A DNA stretch of 64,000 nucleotides from CAVQEK01 sp963711495 (lineage in GTDB: Bacteria > Bacteroidota > Bacteroidia > Cytophagales > Cyclobacteriaceae): NCBI GenBank assembly GCA_963711495.1, contig CAVQEK010000004.1, positions 2,046,001 through 2,110,000 on the forward strand. Reading direction: 5' to 3'. Below, in pieces: positions 37,811-46,711 of this stretch. How positions within the stretch are numbered: the stretch's first letter is position 1; each line of letters starts with the position of its first letter. Made by a program: the position numbers and the translations under genes. The notes below the pieces were generated by a model. That model saw only the letters and a list, made by a program, of their open reading frames with translations. It ran no database searches and had not been told where the DNA came from.

Positions 37811-38581
37811 ATGGAAAATCTGCATTCTTTTACCGTCGAAGGAAAAATAGCCATGATTACAGGTTCAGCACGGGGAATCGGCCGGGCATGTTGTCTGGCA
37901 TTGGCTGAAGCTGGAGCCAGGGGCATTGTCGCCGGACTCCGAGATATTGATCAGGACAGCGGACTTGTAGAAGAGTTGCGACAATACCAATTGGATGTGC
38001 TTACTGTTCAAATGGACGTTTCTGATAAAAGTCAAATTGATTATGCAGTTGATCAGGCCATCCGGCACTTTGGTAAAATAGATATTCTTGTCAACAATGC
38101 AGGAATAGCACCATCCAACCTCATTGAAAACTATACGGAAACCGATTTTGACCAGACCCTGGCCGTAAATTTAAAAGGCACATTTTTTACCAGTCAGGCT
38201 GTCGGTCGGCATATGATGGCACAACAATTCGGCAGGATCATAAATCTCAGTTCACAGGCTGGATTTATTGCGCTGCGGGAAGAATCAGTCTATTGCATGA
38301 CCAAAGCTGGAATTGCCCATCTCACCAAATGCTTTGCGGCAGAGTGGGCTCCTTACAACATCAACGTGAACGCTGTGGCCCCAACTTTTATAGAAACTCC
38401 GGGAACCGATCCCTGGCTGGCAGATCCTGCTTTTAAAGAAAGCGTTGTTTCAAGGATTTTATTAAAAAAAATAGGAAAACCTGCCGATGTTTCCAGTGCC
38501 GTGGTTTTTTTGGCATCACCGGCAGCCAATATGATAACCGGTACAACTTTGATGATTGACGGGGGTTGGACAGTTGTTTGA
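37811..38581 (+). CDS. Short-chain dehydrogenase/reductase (SDR)
   Basis: 256-residue NAD(P)-dependent oxidoreductase. Shows TGSARGIGRA (cofactor loop), LVNNAGIAPS, catalytic Ser in NLSSQAG, Tyr161 and Lys165 in YCMTK, and the C-terminal GTTLMIDGGWTV typical of classical SDRs. It is 24 bases after the aldolase and may reduce or oxidise the aldehyde released there. Substrate is inferred from position only. Confidence 0.92.
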   Translation: MENLHSFTVEGKIAMITGSARGIGRACCLALAEAGARGIVAGLRDIDQDSGLVEELRQYQLDVLTVQMDVSDKSQIDYAVDQAIRHFGKIDILVNNAGIAPSNLIENYTETDFDQTLAVNLKGTFFTSQAVGRHMMAQQFGRIINLSSQAGFIALREESVYCMTKAGIAHLTKCFAAEWAPYNINVNAVAPTFIETPGTDPWLADPAFKESVVSRILLKKIGKPADVSSAVVFLASPAANMITGTTLMIDGGWTVV

Positions 38582-38585
38582 ACAT

Positions 38586-39437
38586 ATGGTAAAATTAAAT
38601 GTATCTTCGCTGGGTTCCATTCAGGAAACCTTGATGATCCCCTTGTATGGCCGTGCTTTAGAGAGCCGCAAAGAAAAAGGAATACTTCATGACTCCAAAG
38701 CGGAAAATATTGTTCAACGGCTCAATTACAATTTTGCTCAATTTCATGATCCCGGGTCCATGGAAAGTTTGGAGCGCACGGTTCGTCGTACGGCTATAAC
38801 AGATAGAATTTTGAAAGAAGTTCTGTTGGAACACCCGGCGGCTACCGTGGTAGAATTAGGTTGTGGCCTGAATACCCGATTTGAACGTACCGATAATGGT
38901 CGGCTCACGTGGTTTGACCTCGATCTGCCGGATGTTCATGCCCTTTGGAAACATTTTTTTGACGAAACGCCACGGAGGCAATTTTTACCATTTTCAGCTT
39001 TTGATACCACCTGGATGAAACAGGTGAAACAAAAGGCTTCCCGGCCGTATATCTTCATTGCTGAAGCGTCAGTAATTTATTTTCCTGAGGAAATGATACG
39101 GGGATTATTTCAATCTTTGTATGCCCATTTTCCTGGTTCCTATTATTTGTTCGACAGTGCCACGCCAGAATTTTTAAGAAGCCTTGAAAAATCCGATGCA
39201 TTGAAATATTGCAGTGCCACATTGCAATGGACGCTCACCAATCCTACGCAGATTGAAGAATGGGTTGGTGAGGTTAGATTTGTCAAAAGGGTTGATCTTG
39301 AATCCACAGATCTTGAATACAAGGATTTATATCCTAAATTGTTTACCTTGAGGAATAGTCTAAAAAGTCGTCTCCAAAGTGACGGCAATATTAGTAAAGG
39401 CTATTTTTTAAATCTCATAAAATTTAGTAATTCATAA
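38586..39437 (+). CDS. SAM-dependent methyltransferase, leucine carboxyl methyltransferase (LCMT/PPM) family
   Basis: About 283 residues from ATG at 38586 (an upstream start would overlap the SDR gene by 26 bases). The SAM-binding site is TVVELGCGLNTRFER with WFDLDLPDV as the second strand; FIAEASVIYFPEE is the family's post-IV region. Members methylate carboxyl or hydroxyl groups of small molecules. It is 4 bases downstream of the SDR and is probably part of the same operon; the substrate is unknown. Confidence 0.85.
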   Translation: MVKLNVSSLGSIQETLMIPLYGRALESRKEKGILHDSKAENIVQRLNYNFAQFHDPGSMESLERTVRRTAITDRILKEVLLEHPAATVVELGCGLNTRFERTDNGRLTWFDLDLPDVHALWKHFFDETPRRQFLPFSAFDTTWMKQVKQKASRPYIFIAEASVIYFPEEMIRGLFQSLYAHFPGSYYLFDSATPEFLRSLEKSDALKYCSATLQWTLTNPTQIEEWVGEVRFVKRVDLESTDLEYKDLYPKLFTLRNSLKSRLQSDGNISKGYFLNLIKFSNS

Positions 39438-39451
39438 AAATCATTACCACC

Positions 39452-39898
39452 ATGCTGAGCGAATCCTTAACCAAAATTTTCAACCGGGATCTTGAAGCAT
39501 TAAAGAAGGAAATATCTTCTTATCACAATGAAAAAGTAATTTGGAAGATCGACCATGATATTTCCAATTCCGCAGGCAATCTTTGCCTGCACATTGTTGG
39601 AAACCTCAATCATTTTGTCGGACATATATTGGGTAAAACAGATTATTTGCGAGACCGGGAGGCTGAGTTCGACACCAAATATGTGCCAGTAAAATCTTTG
39701 GTTGAAGAAATTGAAACTGCCCGTAAAACCGTTGAGTCTGTACTAAAAAATGTACCTTCGGAACATTTGCAAGGACTTTATCCATTGAAGGTGTTTGGCG
39801 AAGATATGTCTACAGAATACTTCATGATCCATCTGGCCGTTCATCTTAATTATCACCTCGGTCAGATCAACTACCATCGAAGATTACTTGATCATTGA
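39452..39898 (+). CDS. DinB-family protein
   Basis: 148 residues, four-helix DinB-type fold: LHIVGNLNHFVGHIL with the first histidines and YFMIHLAVHLNYHLGQINYHRRLL with the last ones, matching the H..H..H metal-binding arrangement. Distant from the DinB-family gene at 4478. It follows the methyltransferase by 14 bases, so it may share its transcript. Function unknown. Confidence 0.85.
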   Translation: MLSESLTKIFNRDLEALKKEISSYHNEKVIWKIDHDISNSAGNLCLHIVGNLNHFVGHILGKTDYLRDREAEFDTKYVPVKSLVEEIETARKTVESVLKNVPSEHLQGLYPLKVFGEDMSTEYFMIHLAVHLNYHLGQINYHRRLLDH

Positions 39899-39920
39899 TT
39901 TAACCCTTGTCTTTTACGTC

Positions 39921-40958
39921 ATGAAAATTCATACCGGTATTTTAATCATCCTGTTATTGGTGCTCGGTTGTAAAAATAAATCGGCAAAACAATACGAAAG
40001 TGATGAAACCCAAACAAGTCCGAAATATCTTTCTTCCGGTTCCATCGAAAGGATCGATCCGGCCATAGATAAAATCATAGACTCGAATGCAAAAATTGAA
40101 ATCTTGGGAGATGGTTATGAATGGCTGGAAGGACCGGTGTGGGTAAAAGACCATCATTTTTTGTTGTTTTCTGATGTCATGACCAACACTGTTTATCAGT
40201 GGTCAGCAGAGGGGGGAATAAAACAATATCTGAAACCATCCGGATATACCGGTACCGTTGAGCGTGGCGAAGAATTGGGATCCAATGGATTGTTAATCGA
40301 TCAAGATGACCATTTGATCTTGTGTCAGCACGGCAACCGGCAAGTAGCCCGGATGGATGCACCACTTGATGCACCCCAACCAGTTTTTTTAACCGTAGCC
40401 GGTCATTACATGGGCAAGAAACTTAACAGCCCCAATGATCTCATTCAAAGAAGCAATGGTGATATTTATTTTACGGATCCTGCCTATGGCCTGGAAAAGA
40501 AAATGGATGATCCGGCCAAGGAATTGAGTTTCCAGGGGGTTTACAAAGTGACCCCTGCTGGTGAAATTACACTTTTAACCCAGGAGCTTTCACGACCCAA
40601 CGGGCTGGCGTTTTCTCCAGATGAATCGATCCTGTATGTAGCCAATTCTGATCCTGAACATGCCGTTTGGATGGCTTATGATGTAGCGCCCGATAGTACA
40701 ATTAAAAGCGGCAGGATCTTTTATGACGTTTCTTCACGCACTCAATCAGAAACTGGTTTACCTGATGGCATGAAAGTACACCAGGATGGAACTATTTTTG
40801 CTACTGGACCTGGTGGAATGTGGATATTTTCTCCGCAAGGAAAAGTCTTGGGGAAAATACATACTGGCCAGGCCACTGCCAATTGTGCTTTTGATTTAGT
40901 TGGCAAGTGGCTTTACATTACCGCTGATATGTATTTGCTGAGGCTTCCGCTGAAATAA
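39921..40958 (+). CDS. SMP-30/gluconolactonase family lipoprotein
   Basis: About 345 residues from ATG at 39921; the upstream TG-rich extension to 39888 is not needed. A lipoprotein signal (ILIILLLVLGC) anchors it in the membrane. The beta-propeller has the SMP-30 motifs WLEGPVWV, NGLLIDQDDHLILCQHGNRQVAR, SPNDLIQRSNGDIYFTDPAYG and LSRPNGLAFSPDESILYVAN, with the glutamate and asparagine residues that bind calcium and the lactone. Likely hydrolyses a sugar lactone in the periplasm. Confidence 0.88.
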   Translation: MKIHTGILIILLLVLGCKNKSAKQYESDETQTSPKYLSSGSIERIDPAIDKIIDSNAKIEILGDGYEWLEGPVWVKDHHFLLFSDVMTNTVYQWSAEGGIKQYLKPSGYTGTVERGEELGSNGLLIDQDDHLILCQHGNRQVARMDAPLDAPQPVFLTVAGHYMGKKLNSPNDLIQRSNGDIYFTDPAYGLEKKMDDPAKELSFQGVYKVTPAGEITLLTQELSRPNGLAFSPDESILYVANSDPEHAVWMAYDVAPDSTIKSGRIFYDVSSRTQSETGLPDGMKVHQDGTIFATGPGGMWIFSPQGKVLGKIHTGQATANCAFDLVGKWLYITADMYLLRLPLK

Positions 40959-41242
40959 GATTTTATATTCTCAAACCTTTGCTTGCTGTTCATTAATATT
41001 TATTCAAATCTTTCGGGATCGATCTTTATATTTTTTGAAAACACAACATAGGAATTTGCTTGTAAATGTGTATTTTCACCAAGCGGAACATGTTATTACA
41101 AGTTGGAACATCTTAATAACTACAACCTAATATTCGCAAAGAATTTTAGTACTTTTTTCACAATTAAATCGAACGCTTTTTTGGATAACCTTATACTATT
41201 AATACACTTTAATCAATATTATTTAAACCTTAAATTAAAACT

Positions 41243-41659
41243 ATGGGACTAATTAGCGAATTCAGGACATTTGCCATGCGCGGAAATGTCGTTGATATGG
41301 CGGTGGGCATCATCATTGGGGGTGCTTTTGGGAAAATAATTTCTTCCCTGGTCAGTGATGTGATCATGCCGCCCATCGGACTGTTGGTAGGCGGTGTGAA
41401 CTTCACCAGACTGAAAATACCACTTAAAGAAAAAGTATTGGATGCTACGGGACAAACCATTACTGAAGCTGTGGCTATCAACTACGGTACTTTTATCCAA
41501 ACCGCTGTGGATTTTCTGATCATTGCTTTTGCCATTTTCCTAATGATAAAAGCCATGAATCATATGCAGAAAAAAGAAGAAGCTAAACCGGTAGCACCAC
41601 CTTCACCATCCAATGAAGAAAAGTTGCTTAGTGAGATCAGGGATCTTTTAAAAAAATAG
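41243..41659 (+). CDS. mscL: Large-conductance mechanosensitive channel MscL
   Basis: 138-residue osmotic safety valve. The N-terminal helix FRTFAMRGNVVDMAVGIIIGGAFG is the highly conserved pore-lining segment, followed by the periplasmic loop and the second helix (FIQTAVDFLIIAFAIFLMIKAM) with a charged C-terminal bundle (EEKLLSEIRDLLKK). Stands alone in front of a long inverted repeat. Confidence 0.97.
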   Translation: MGLISEFRTFAMRGNVVDMAVGIIIGGAFGKIISSLVSDVIMPPIGLLVGGVNFTRLKIPLKEKVLDATGQTITEAVAINYGTFIQTAVDFLIIAFAIFLMIKAMNHMQKKEEAKPVAPPSPSNEEKLLSEIRDLLKK

Positions 41660-41719
41660 GACCACTTTTAGAGTCAAAAGAGTTTAAGGAATTTGATTGC
41701 ATAGAGCGAAGTAACTCAA

Positions 41720-41770
41720 AATTTACCTCCGAAAACGGCTGCTGTCGAAGTGTCATTTTGGAGGTAAATT
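41720..41770. terminator. Intergenic hairpin between mscL and the convergent lipoprotein gene
   Basis: AATTTACCTCC (41720-41730) and GGAGGTAAATT (41760-41770) are perfect 11-base inverted arms around a 29-base loop, and pairing can extend inward with one mismatch. It sits between the ends of two convergent genes (41659 and 41799), so a bidirectional transcript end is the simplest reading. No long T-run follows, so termination is not certain. Confidence 0.5.
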
Positions 41771-41798
41771 ACAGAGGATCTGATAATCATCAGTTCAT

Positions 41799-42218
41799 TC
41801 AAGATTGATCTTTATCGAATAAATCTTTGATATTATCTGTGACCTGGTCAACCTTTGATTTGGCCGTGTTGTAGGTATCTTTTGTGGATTCCTTAACTTG
41901 TTGCCAGCTATCATCCGTGGCATTCTGAATTTTATCCAAAGCTTTATCAACTTCACTACGTTGATTGGTCAGATCTTCTTTTGCATTTTCGAGGCCTTTC
42001 CTGGCATCTTCAGAAGCATCAGCCATTCTGTCATTCAGTGATTCCAGTTGATTATCAATCTTGGTTTTCAACTGATTTAAATTCTGAGTAATTTCCTGTT
42101 TTTCCTGAGAAATGGAATTGTCATTTTGTGTTTGATTCTTGTTATTGGAACATTGTGAAAACAAGAATAACACTAAGAAAATTGGAATTATTCCAATCAG
42201 CCGTTTGTTGGTTTTCAT
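41799..42218 (-). CDS. Small coiled-coil lipoprotein
   Basis: About 139 residues from Met at 42218; the long upstream extension to 42395 overlaps CsbD and is not credible. A lipoprotein signal (LIGIIPIFLVLFLFSQCS) is followed by a long helical heptad pattern (LNQLKTKIDNQLESLNDRMADA and KEDLTNQRSEVDKALDKIQ). Short spacing (43 bases) after CsbD suggests a stress-linked two-gene operon. Function unknown. Confidence 0.75.
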   Translation of the reverse strand: MKTNKRLIGIIPIFLVLFLFSQCSNNKNQTQNDNSISQEKQEITQNLNQLKTKIDNQLESLNDRMADASEDARKGLENAKEDLTNQRSEVDKALDKIQNATDDSWQQVKESTKDTYNTAKSKVDQVTDNIKDLFDKDQS

Positions 42219-42261
42219 GGTTTTAAATTTTTGAACTTTGGTTTTTACTTTCAATAAAAGA

Positions 42262-42474
42262 TTAATGTTTGACAGATTCTTTGTCATCAATGAAATCTTT
42301 AATTTCTGAAACAATGGCATCTCTGCTCTTGCCCAATTTATTTTGCAACCGTCCAAACAACTCATCTTCTTTACCTTCCATATAAGTAAGATCATCGTTG
42401 GTAAGGTTGCCGTATTTTTGTTTTAATTTTCCTTTTACTGTATTCCAGTTACCTTTTAGATTTAGTTGATTCAT
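42262..42474 (-). CDS. CsbD-family stress protein
   Basis: 70 residues, hydrophilic and helical: NLKGNWNTVKGKLKQKYGNLTNDDL and KEDELFGRLQNKLGKS match the CsbD/YjbJ family, which is induced by general stress. Molecular role is not established. It is upstream of the coiled-coil lipoprotein gene on the same strand. Confidence 0.9.
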   Translation of the reverse strand: MNQLNLKGNWNTVKGKLKQKYGNLTNDDLTYMEGKEDELFGRLQNKLGKSRDAIVSEIKDFIDDKESVKH

Positions 42475-42886
42475 GATATGTAGTTTAAATTTATAGTTAT
42501 AAATTCCCCATCAATTGGGTTGTCTTAAAATAAACACCCCAATACGAGGAATAATGGTGCCAGTATTTAATGGGAGACTTTATTTTTTCTGTCAAATAAT
42601 TGATATTCAAATTGATATACATAGATGTGGCGTTATTTTGCAATAAAAGAAGGCATTTAACATGGGCGATTTTTTTGTAATTTCGAGGAAACCATTCTAC
42701 ATTTCATGGGGATAATTCCCACATGAATTAGATGAATTCATGTTAACGAAACACAAAATACTCATTGGCATTATGAGTGATGGAATGTCCGGTAATAATA
42801 CGGTTACTCCCTTGTGAAAGAAAGAATTCATGGATATAGGTCAATTTTCAATGTACTCAATTTAGATATTTTTAAACACCCCGAAC
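42475..42886. promoter_or_regulatory. Divergent promoter region with a 9+9 bp palindrome
   Basis: 412 bases between csbD (minus) and the patatin gene (plus). The clearest element is ACATGAATT (42721-42729), 5 bases, AATTCATGT (42735-42743), a perfect inverted repeat of the size expected for a dimeric regulator site. It is preceded by a second overlapping imperfect one (TTCATGGGG... CCCACATGAA at about 42703-42727). No gene seen. Confidence 0.5.
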
Positions 42887-43816
42887 ATGAAAGCTTTGGT
42901 CATATCCGGAGGCGGCAATAAGGGAGCGTTTGCTGGTGGAATTGCTGAATACCTCATCAAAACAAGTCGTAAAGAGTATGATCTTTATTTGGGAACTTCT
43001 ACAGGAAGTTTGTTGATTCCACATCTTTCACTTGGCCAGGTGGATGTTATCAAACATGTGTTCACCAATGTAGGTCAATCAGAAATATTTAGTTCCAGTC
43101 CTTTTATAACCAAAAAAAGCAGTTCGGGTCAAACAACAACAAAAATCAACCATGTGAACATTGTTCGCATGTTTATGAAAGGTAGAAAAACCTTGGGTGA
43201 AAGCCATAGTCTCAGACAATTGATCCGTAGGAGTTTGAGCGAAGAAGATTTTTTAAAAATCAAAAATAACGGGAAGGATGTCTTGGTGACCGTAGCCAAT
43301 TTGAGTACCAATGAAGTGGAATACAAAAATGCCAGAGAGCATGACTACCAGGACTTCTGTGATTGGGTGTGGACATCGGCCAACCTGGTTCCCTTTATGA
43401 GTCTTGTGACGAAAAATGGGTGTGAATACGCCGATGGAGGATTCGGCAATTTTGTGCCAATTAAAAAAGCCATTGAACTTGGAGCTACAGAAATTGATGC
43501 TATTATTTTACGAACCAATCAGAATCTGGTAAATCAAATGCCAACAAAAAATGCACTGGATGTCTTTTTTAGGGTATTTGGATTTATGATCAACCAAATT
43601 GCCATCGACGACATTGACCTCGGACGCCTGGAAGCATTTCAAAACAAGGTGAGAATTAATTTATATTATATTCCCTCTGAACTCAACGATAACCCGCTTG
43701 TTTTCGATCGACAGCAAATGAAAACGTGGTGGCAACAAGGATATGAGTACGCCGTAAGCGAAAAGCCTGTTATTCAGGCGCCGCCAAAGGGCTTTCTCTC
43801 TAAATTCAGGGCTTGA
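42887..43816 (+). CDS. Patatin-like phospholipase
   Basis: 309 residues. The oxyanion motif GGGNKGAFAGG, nucleophile GTSTG (Ser38) and Asp183 in DGGFG form the patatin Ser-Asp dyad, so hydrolysis of phospholipid or other acyl esters is likely. No signal peptide or membrane segment. It stands alone with no nucleotidyltransferase neighbour, so a link to cyclic-oligonucleotide defence is not supported. Confidence 0.93.
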   Translation: MKALVISGGGNKGAFAGGIAEYLIKTSRKEYDLYLGTSTGSLLIPHLSLGQVDVIKHVFTNVGQSEIFSSSPFITKKSSSGQTTTKINHVNIVRMFMKGRKTLGESHSLRQLIRRSLSEEDFLKIKNNGKDVLVTVANLSTNEVEYKNAREHDYQDFCDWVWTSANLVPFMSLVTKNGCEYADGGFGNFVPIKKAIELGATEIDAIILRTNQNLVNQMPTKNALDVFFRVFGFMINQIAIDDIDLGRLEAFQNKVRINLYYIPSELNDNPLVFDRQQMKTWWQQGYEYAVSEKPVIQAPPKGFLSKFRA

Positions 43817-43954
43817 TGTCAATGAATTGATTACTTGTCATCTGGTTTTCAACTCTTTAAATGAGTGATCTAAGCAACAAAATCGGCCAATAGTTCTGAT
43901 CCAATTCCCAGATAATGTTTGATACCTGTGGTCAAATTTTCATAAATTGCCGGC

Positions 43955-44341
43955 ATGGTCAAAGTTGTCGCAATTTTAGTTGGAGGAGCACTGGGCTCCT
44001 ACTGTCGCTATGCCGTTTCAGGATTTGCTTTCAAAATCGTGGAGGGTACTTTTCCAATCGGAACTTTCGTCGTCAATGTATTCGGCTCATTTCTGATCGG
44101 TTTGCTCTGGGGTCTGTTTGAAGCCGGTAATTTATCCACAAACGTCAGATCACTGATTTTTGTTGGGTTTCTTGGTGGTTTTACTACTTTCTCATCCTAC
44201 ATGCTCGAAACACTCAATCTCATACGTGATGGTGAGACCCGGCTTGCTATTTATAATCTGCTGGCCAATAATATCATGGGGATGCTCATGGTCATAGCCG
44301 GATTTGTACTTGCAAAATCACTTGCTCAACTTTTAAAATAA
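43955..44341 (+). CDS. crcB: Fluoride exporter CrcB/Fluc
   Basis: 128-residue four-helix membrane protein. Motifs GGALGSYCRYAVSG, PIGTFVVNVFGSFLIGLLWG and GFLGGFTTFSSYMLE are the Fluc signatures (Asn and Phe lining the fluoride path). Dimeric, exports F-. No fluoride riboswitch recognisable in the 138-base leader. Confidence 0.95.
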   Translation: MVKVVAILVGGALGSYCRYAVSGFAFKIVEGTFPIGTFVVNVFGSFLIGLLWGLFEAGNLSTNVRSLIFVGFLGGFTTFSSYMLETLNLIRDGETRLAIYNLLANNIMGMLMVIAGFVLAKSLAQLLK

Positions 44342-44346
44342 GTATT

Positions 44347-44691
44347 ATGAAAATCCCTCAACGTGGAACGTTATTAAGGATATTTATTGGAGAAGAAGAT
44401 CACCATCATGGCAAACCTCTTTACGAAGCCATTGTCATGAAGGCCAGAGAACTCAATCTGGCCGGCGCCTCAGTTTTCCGGGGAGTGATGGGTTTCGGTG
44501 CTGAAAGTCGGATCCATACTGCCAAAGTATTGAGATTATCCGAAGACCTGCCCATGATGATCGAATTGGTGGACTCAGAAGAAAATATTCAAAAGATCAT
44601 TCCGTTTCTGGATGAAACAGTAAAAGAAGGGCTCATTACACTGGAGAATGTTAGGGTGATCAAGTATCGACATCGCAATTCGGAAAGCTAG
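44347..44691 (+). CDS. DUF190-family PII-like protein
   Basis: 114 residues, 6 bases downstream of crcB. Contains GTLLRIFIGEEDHHHGKPLYEAIV and GASVFRGVMGFG, the hallmarks of DUF190 which is repeatedly encoded with CrcB. The fold resembles PII-type ferredoxin-like sensors; a regulatory role on fluoride export is plausible but unproven. Confidence 0.93.
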   Translation: MKIPQRGTLLRIFIGEEDHHHGKPLYEAIVMKARELNLAGASVFRGVMGFGAESRIHTAKVLRLSEDLPMMIELVDSEENIQKIIPFLDETVKEGLITLENVRVIKYRHRNSES

Positions 44692-44762
44692 CAATCGATT
44701 GATTGCAATTTTTAACCTGCGAGATATTAATAATTGAATGGCGCTGTTTTCCTCACTGCATT

Positions 44763-45104
44763 TTAATCGGTTTTTGTTAACTGCAGATCGGTAAAATGCG
44801 CTTCAGTTCCAGGGCCGATCCACAATCCGATACTTCTTTCATTGTCCGCTCCCAATTTTAAATCAGTGATGATCAAAGTGGGCTGGTTATTCCCATGAAC
44901 GTATAATTTGGCCTCGGCTCCATTGGCTTCAATCCGCATTTTAGTCCAATCACCCGGTACCAGGTCTGCCTAAATCTCGAATTTGCCCGGAGTCTAATTT
45001 TTGTTTTGTATCAGGGAGATTGATTCTTTGTACCGTTGAGCAAAAGATTGGGAGGAAAGTAAAAAGATCAGATTGAAAAATACAATTCAATACTTTATAG
45101 CCAT
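44763..45104 (-). pseudogene. Decayed secreted LamG-like protein with in-frame stops
   Basis: Reading the minus strand from ATG at 45104 gives a signal peptide (MAIKY-stop-IVFFNLIFLLSSQSFAQ) and, in the same frame, the C-terminal part of a concanavalin-type/LamG domain: ADLVPGDWTKMRIEANG, KLYVHGNNQPTLIIT and GLWIGPGTEAHFTDL, ending at TAA (44763-44765). Three stops interrupt it: TGA at 45087-45089, TAG at 44994-44996 and TAG at 44970-44972. Only 113 codons remain, where the family is about twice as long, so the middle was lost in frame. The best match is a carbohydrate-binding or 3-keto-disaccharide-hydrolase-like protein. Confidence 0.7.
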
Positions 45105-45337
45105 CAATGTTTTATTTCTTGATGTCTTTTGAAGAACAAAAGTTCATTTTCAAATTAAAAACCTTGAATGATTCGAATCAAAAGACGACACTTTACCTAT
45201 AAAAGTTTACTGGTTTAAGAAACGGGTGTTGGTAATGGAGATAGCTTCATCTTTGGGAGCATACAATGCATGAAAAGTAGTCGAGAAAATTTTACATTTT
45301 AAATACATCTCACTTAATATTTTCCTTGGATCTCTTA

Positions 45338-46477
45338 TCAAATAGAAATGAAGATCTTTTTCTTATACAAATAATACAGCATGTACCACATCATGGCAAC
45401 GACAATAGCACCAGTAAAAAGTGAAATAATTGGTAAGGGAATATTAAACCATCCAAAGACGCCTTCTGTGAAAGGTCTGACAATCCGGCGAAACCAACCA
45501 GCACCACCGGTTTCTGTGAATAGATAGATCAAAATAGGATTCATACCAACAACGGCAAAAAAACGGGCGGTGCCTATTCTCCATTTTTTAACGTCAATTA
45601 TCCAAAATGAAAAGGCCAGTGCCAATAAGCACCACCCACCCGTGACAATGGTGAAGGAGGTGGTGGCAATACGTTTAATGATCGGCGTTACCGGGTCCAA
45701 ACCATAACCGACAATCAAACCGATTACGCCGGCAATTACCAAGATCTGAATTTTCTTGTGTGTTTCTTTGCTGCTGATCAGGAGCTGACCAGCCAGCACA
45801 CCCCAAATGGTATGGGCGGCAGTTGGAATGGCATTGGCAGCCACCCAGTGACCATTGCTGTAATATCCGGTAATGACCGAGTCGAGCCATGCCCCAAAAT
45901 TTTCATCAGGGATAAAAGGATGTGAATATCCCGTTACTGGCCATAAACGGTATAATAATTCAGTGAGTACCAGCAGTCCAATACTAAAACTCAATTGAAA
46001 TTTCCACGATTTTCTCATGATCAGGAATGCGATAAAATAAGTAAAGGCCAGTTGAGCCAGCACATCCCAAAATTCCAGGGTAAGATGGCTTTCTCCCGCA
46101 TGGGGACCTCCGGTATTTCCAATACAATATAGTCCTACACCCAGTGCAAGCAAGATTAAGGCGCGCTTACCGGCATGTTTAAAAGTAACCATCCATGAAT
46201 CACCGTGATCCCAGCGCTTGTTGAATGAGATTGGCATGGCCACTCCGACGATGAACATAAAAAATGGCTGAATAAGATCCCAAAAATGCAAACCGTTCCA
46301 CTCAGCGTGATCGAGTTGTGTATGCAGTGCACCAATAAATGTTCCATCAAAATAATTCGCACCCATGGCACCCCATAAAATATCCGACATCAACATAAAC
46401 ATGGTAAATCCACGGAAAAAATCTAAGGAAAGCAGGCGACCATAGTCATCCAGCAACTCGCGAGGCACTTTATTCAT
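45338..46477 (-). CDS. DUF5009/heparan acetyltransferase-like membrane protein
   Basis: About 380 residues from the Met at 46477 (the extension to 46675 reads as junk). Begins with LLSLDFFRGFTMFMLM, the start of the DUF5009/HGSNAT-like family, and has around ten membrane segments, including DLIQPFFMFIVGVAMPISF and the histidine-containing second loop. Homologues transfer acetyl groups to amino sugars across the membrane. Downstream context: secreted hydrolase on the same strand 230 bases away. Confidence 0.8.
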   Translation of the reverse strand: MNKVPRELLDDYGRLLSLDFFRGFTMFMLMSDILWGAMGANYFDGTFIGALHTQLDHAEWNGLHFWDLIQPFFMFIVGVAMPISFNKRWDHGDSWMVTFKHAGKRALILLALGVGLYCIGNTGGPHAGESHLTLEFWDVLAQLAFTYFIAFLIMRKSWKFQLSFSIGLLVLTELLYRLWPVTGYSHPFIPDENFGAWLDSVITGYYSNGHWVAANAIPTAAHTIWGVLAGQLLISSKETHKKIQILVIAGVIGLIVGYGLDPVTPIIKRIATTSFTIVTGGWCLLALAFSFWIIDVKKWRIGTARFFAVVGMNPILIYLFTETGGAGWFRRIVRPFTEGVFGWFNIPLPIISLFTGAIVVAMMWYMLYYLYKKKIFISI

Positions 46478-46711
46478 CTTGAAAAGAAAATTTTGGGTAA
46501 ATAAAATTCCAAGGTATAATTTTTTTTGAAGTAATAAATGTTTCGCGGTTTTGAATTTGTCCTCGCATGCCAATCTGATTCTAAATCGTGCTTGATGTCT
46601 GGACACAATGGCATTTCTGAGAGATAATATTGAGTGGACCCCACTATGTGACAAAACATTTGGTGAGTTTGACATTATTCCGAACCAGTGATAATGTAAT
46701 TGTGGTAAACT

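Noticed and set aside
42887..43816. Patatin as a CBASS effector
   Set aside because: No CD-NTase or other defence neighbour; simple phospholipase is the safer call.
43817..43954. Fluoride riboswitch upstream of crcB
   Set aside because: No recognisable crcB-motif pattern in the leader.
46478..46675. N-terminal extension of the DUF5009 protein
   Set aside because: 66 extra residues without family likeness; family begins at the Met of 46477.
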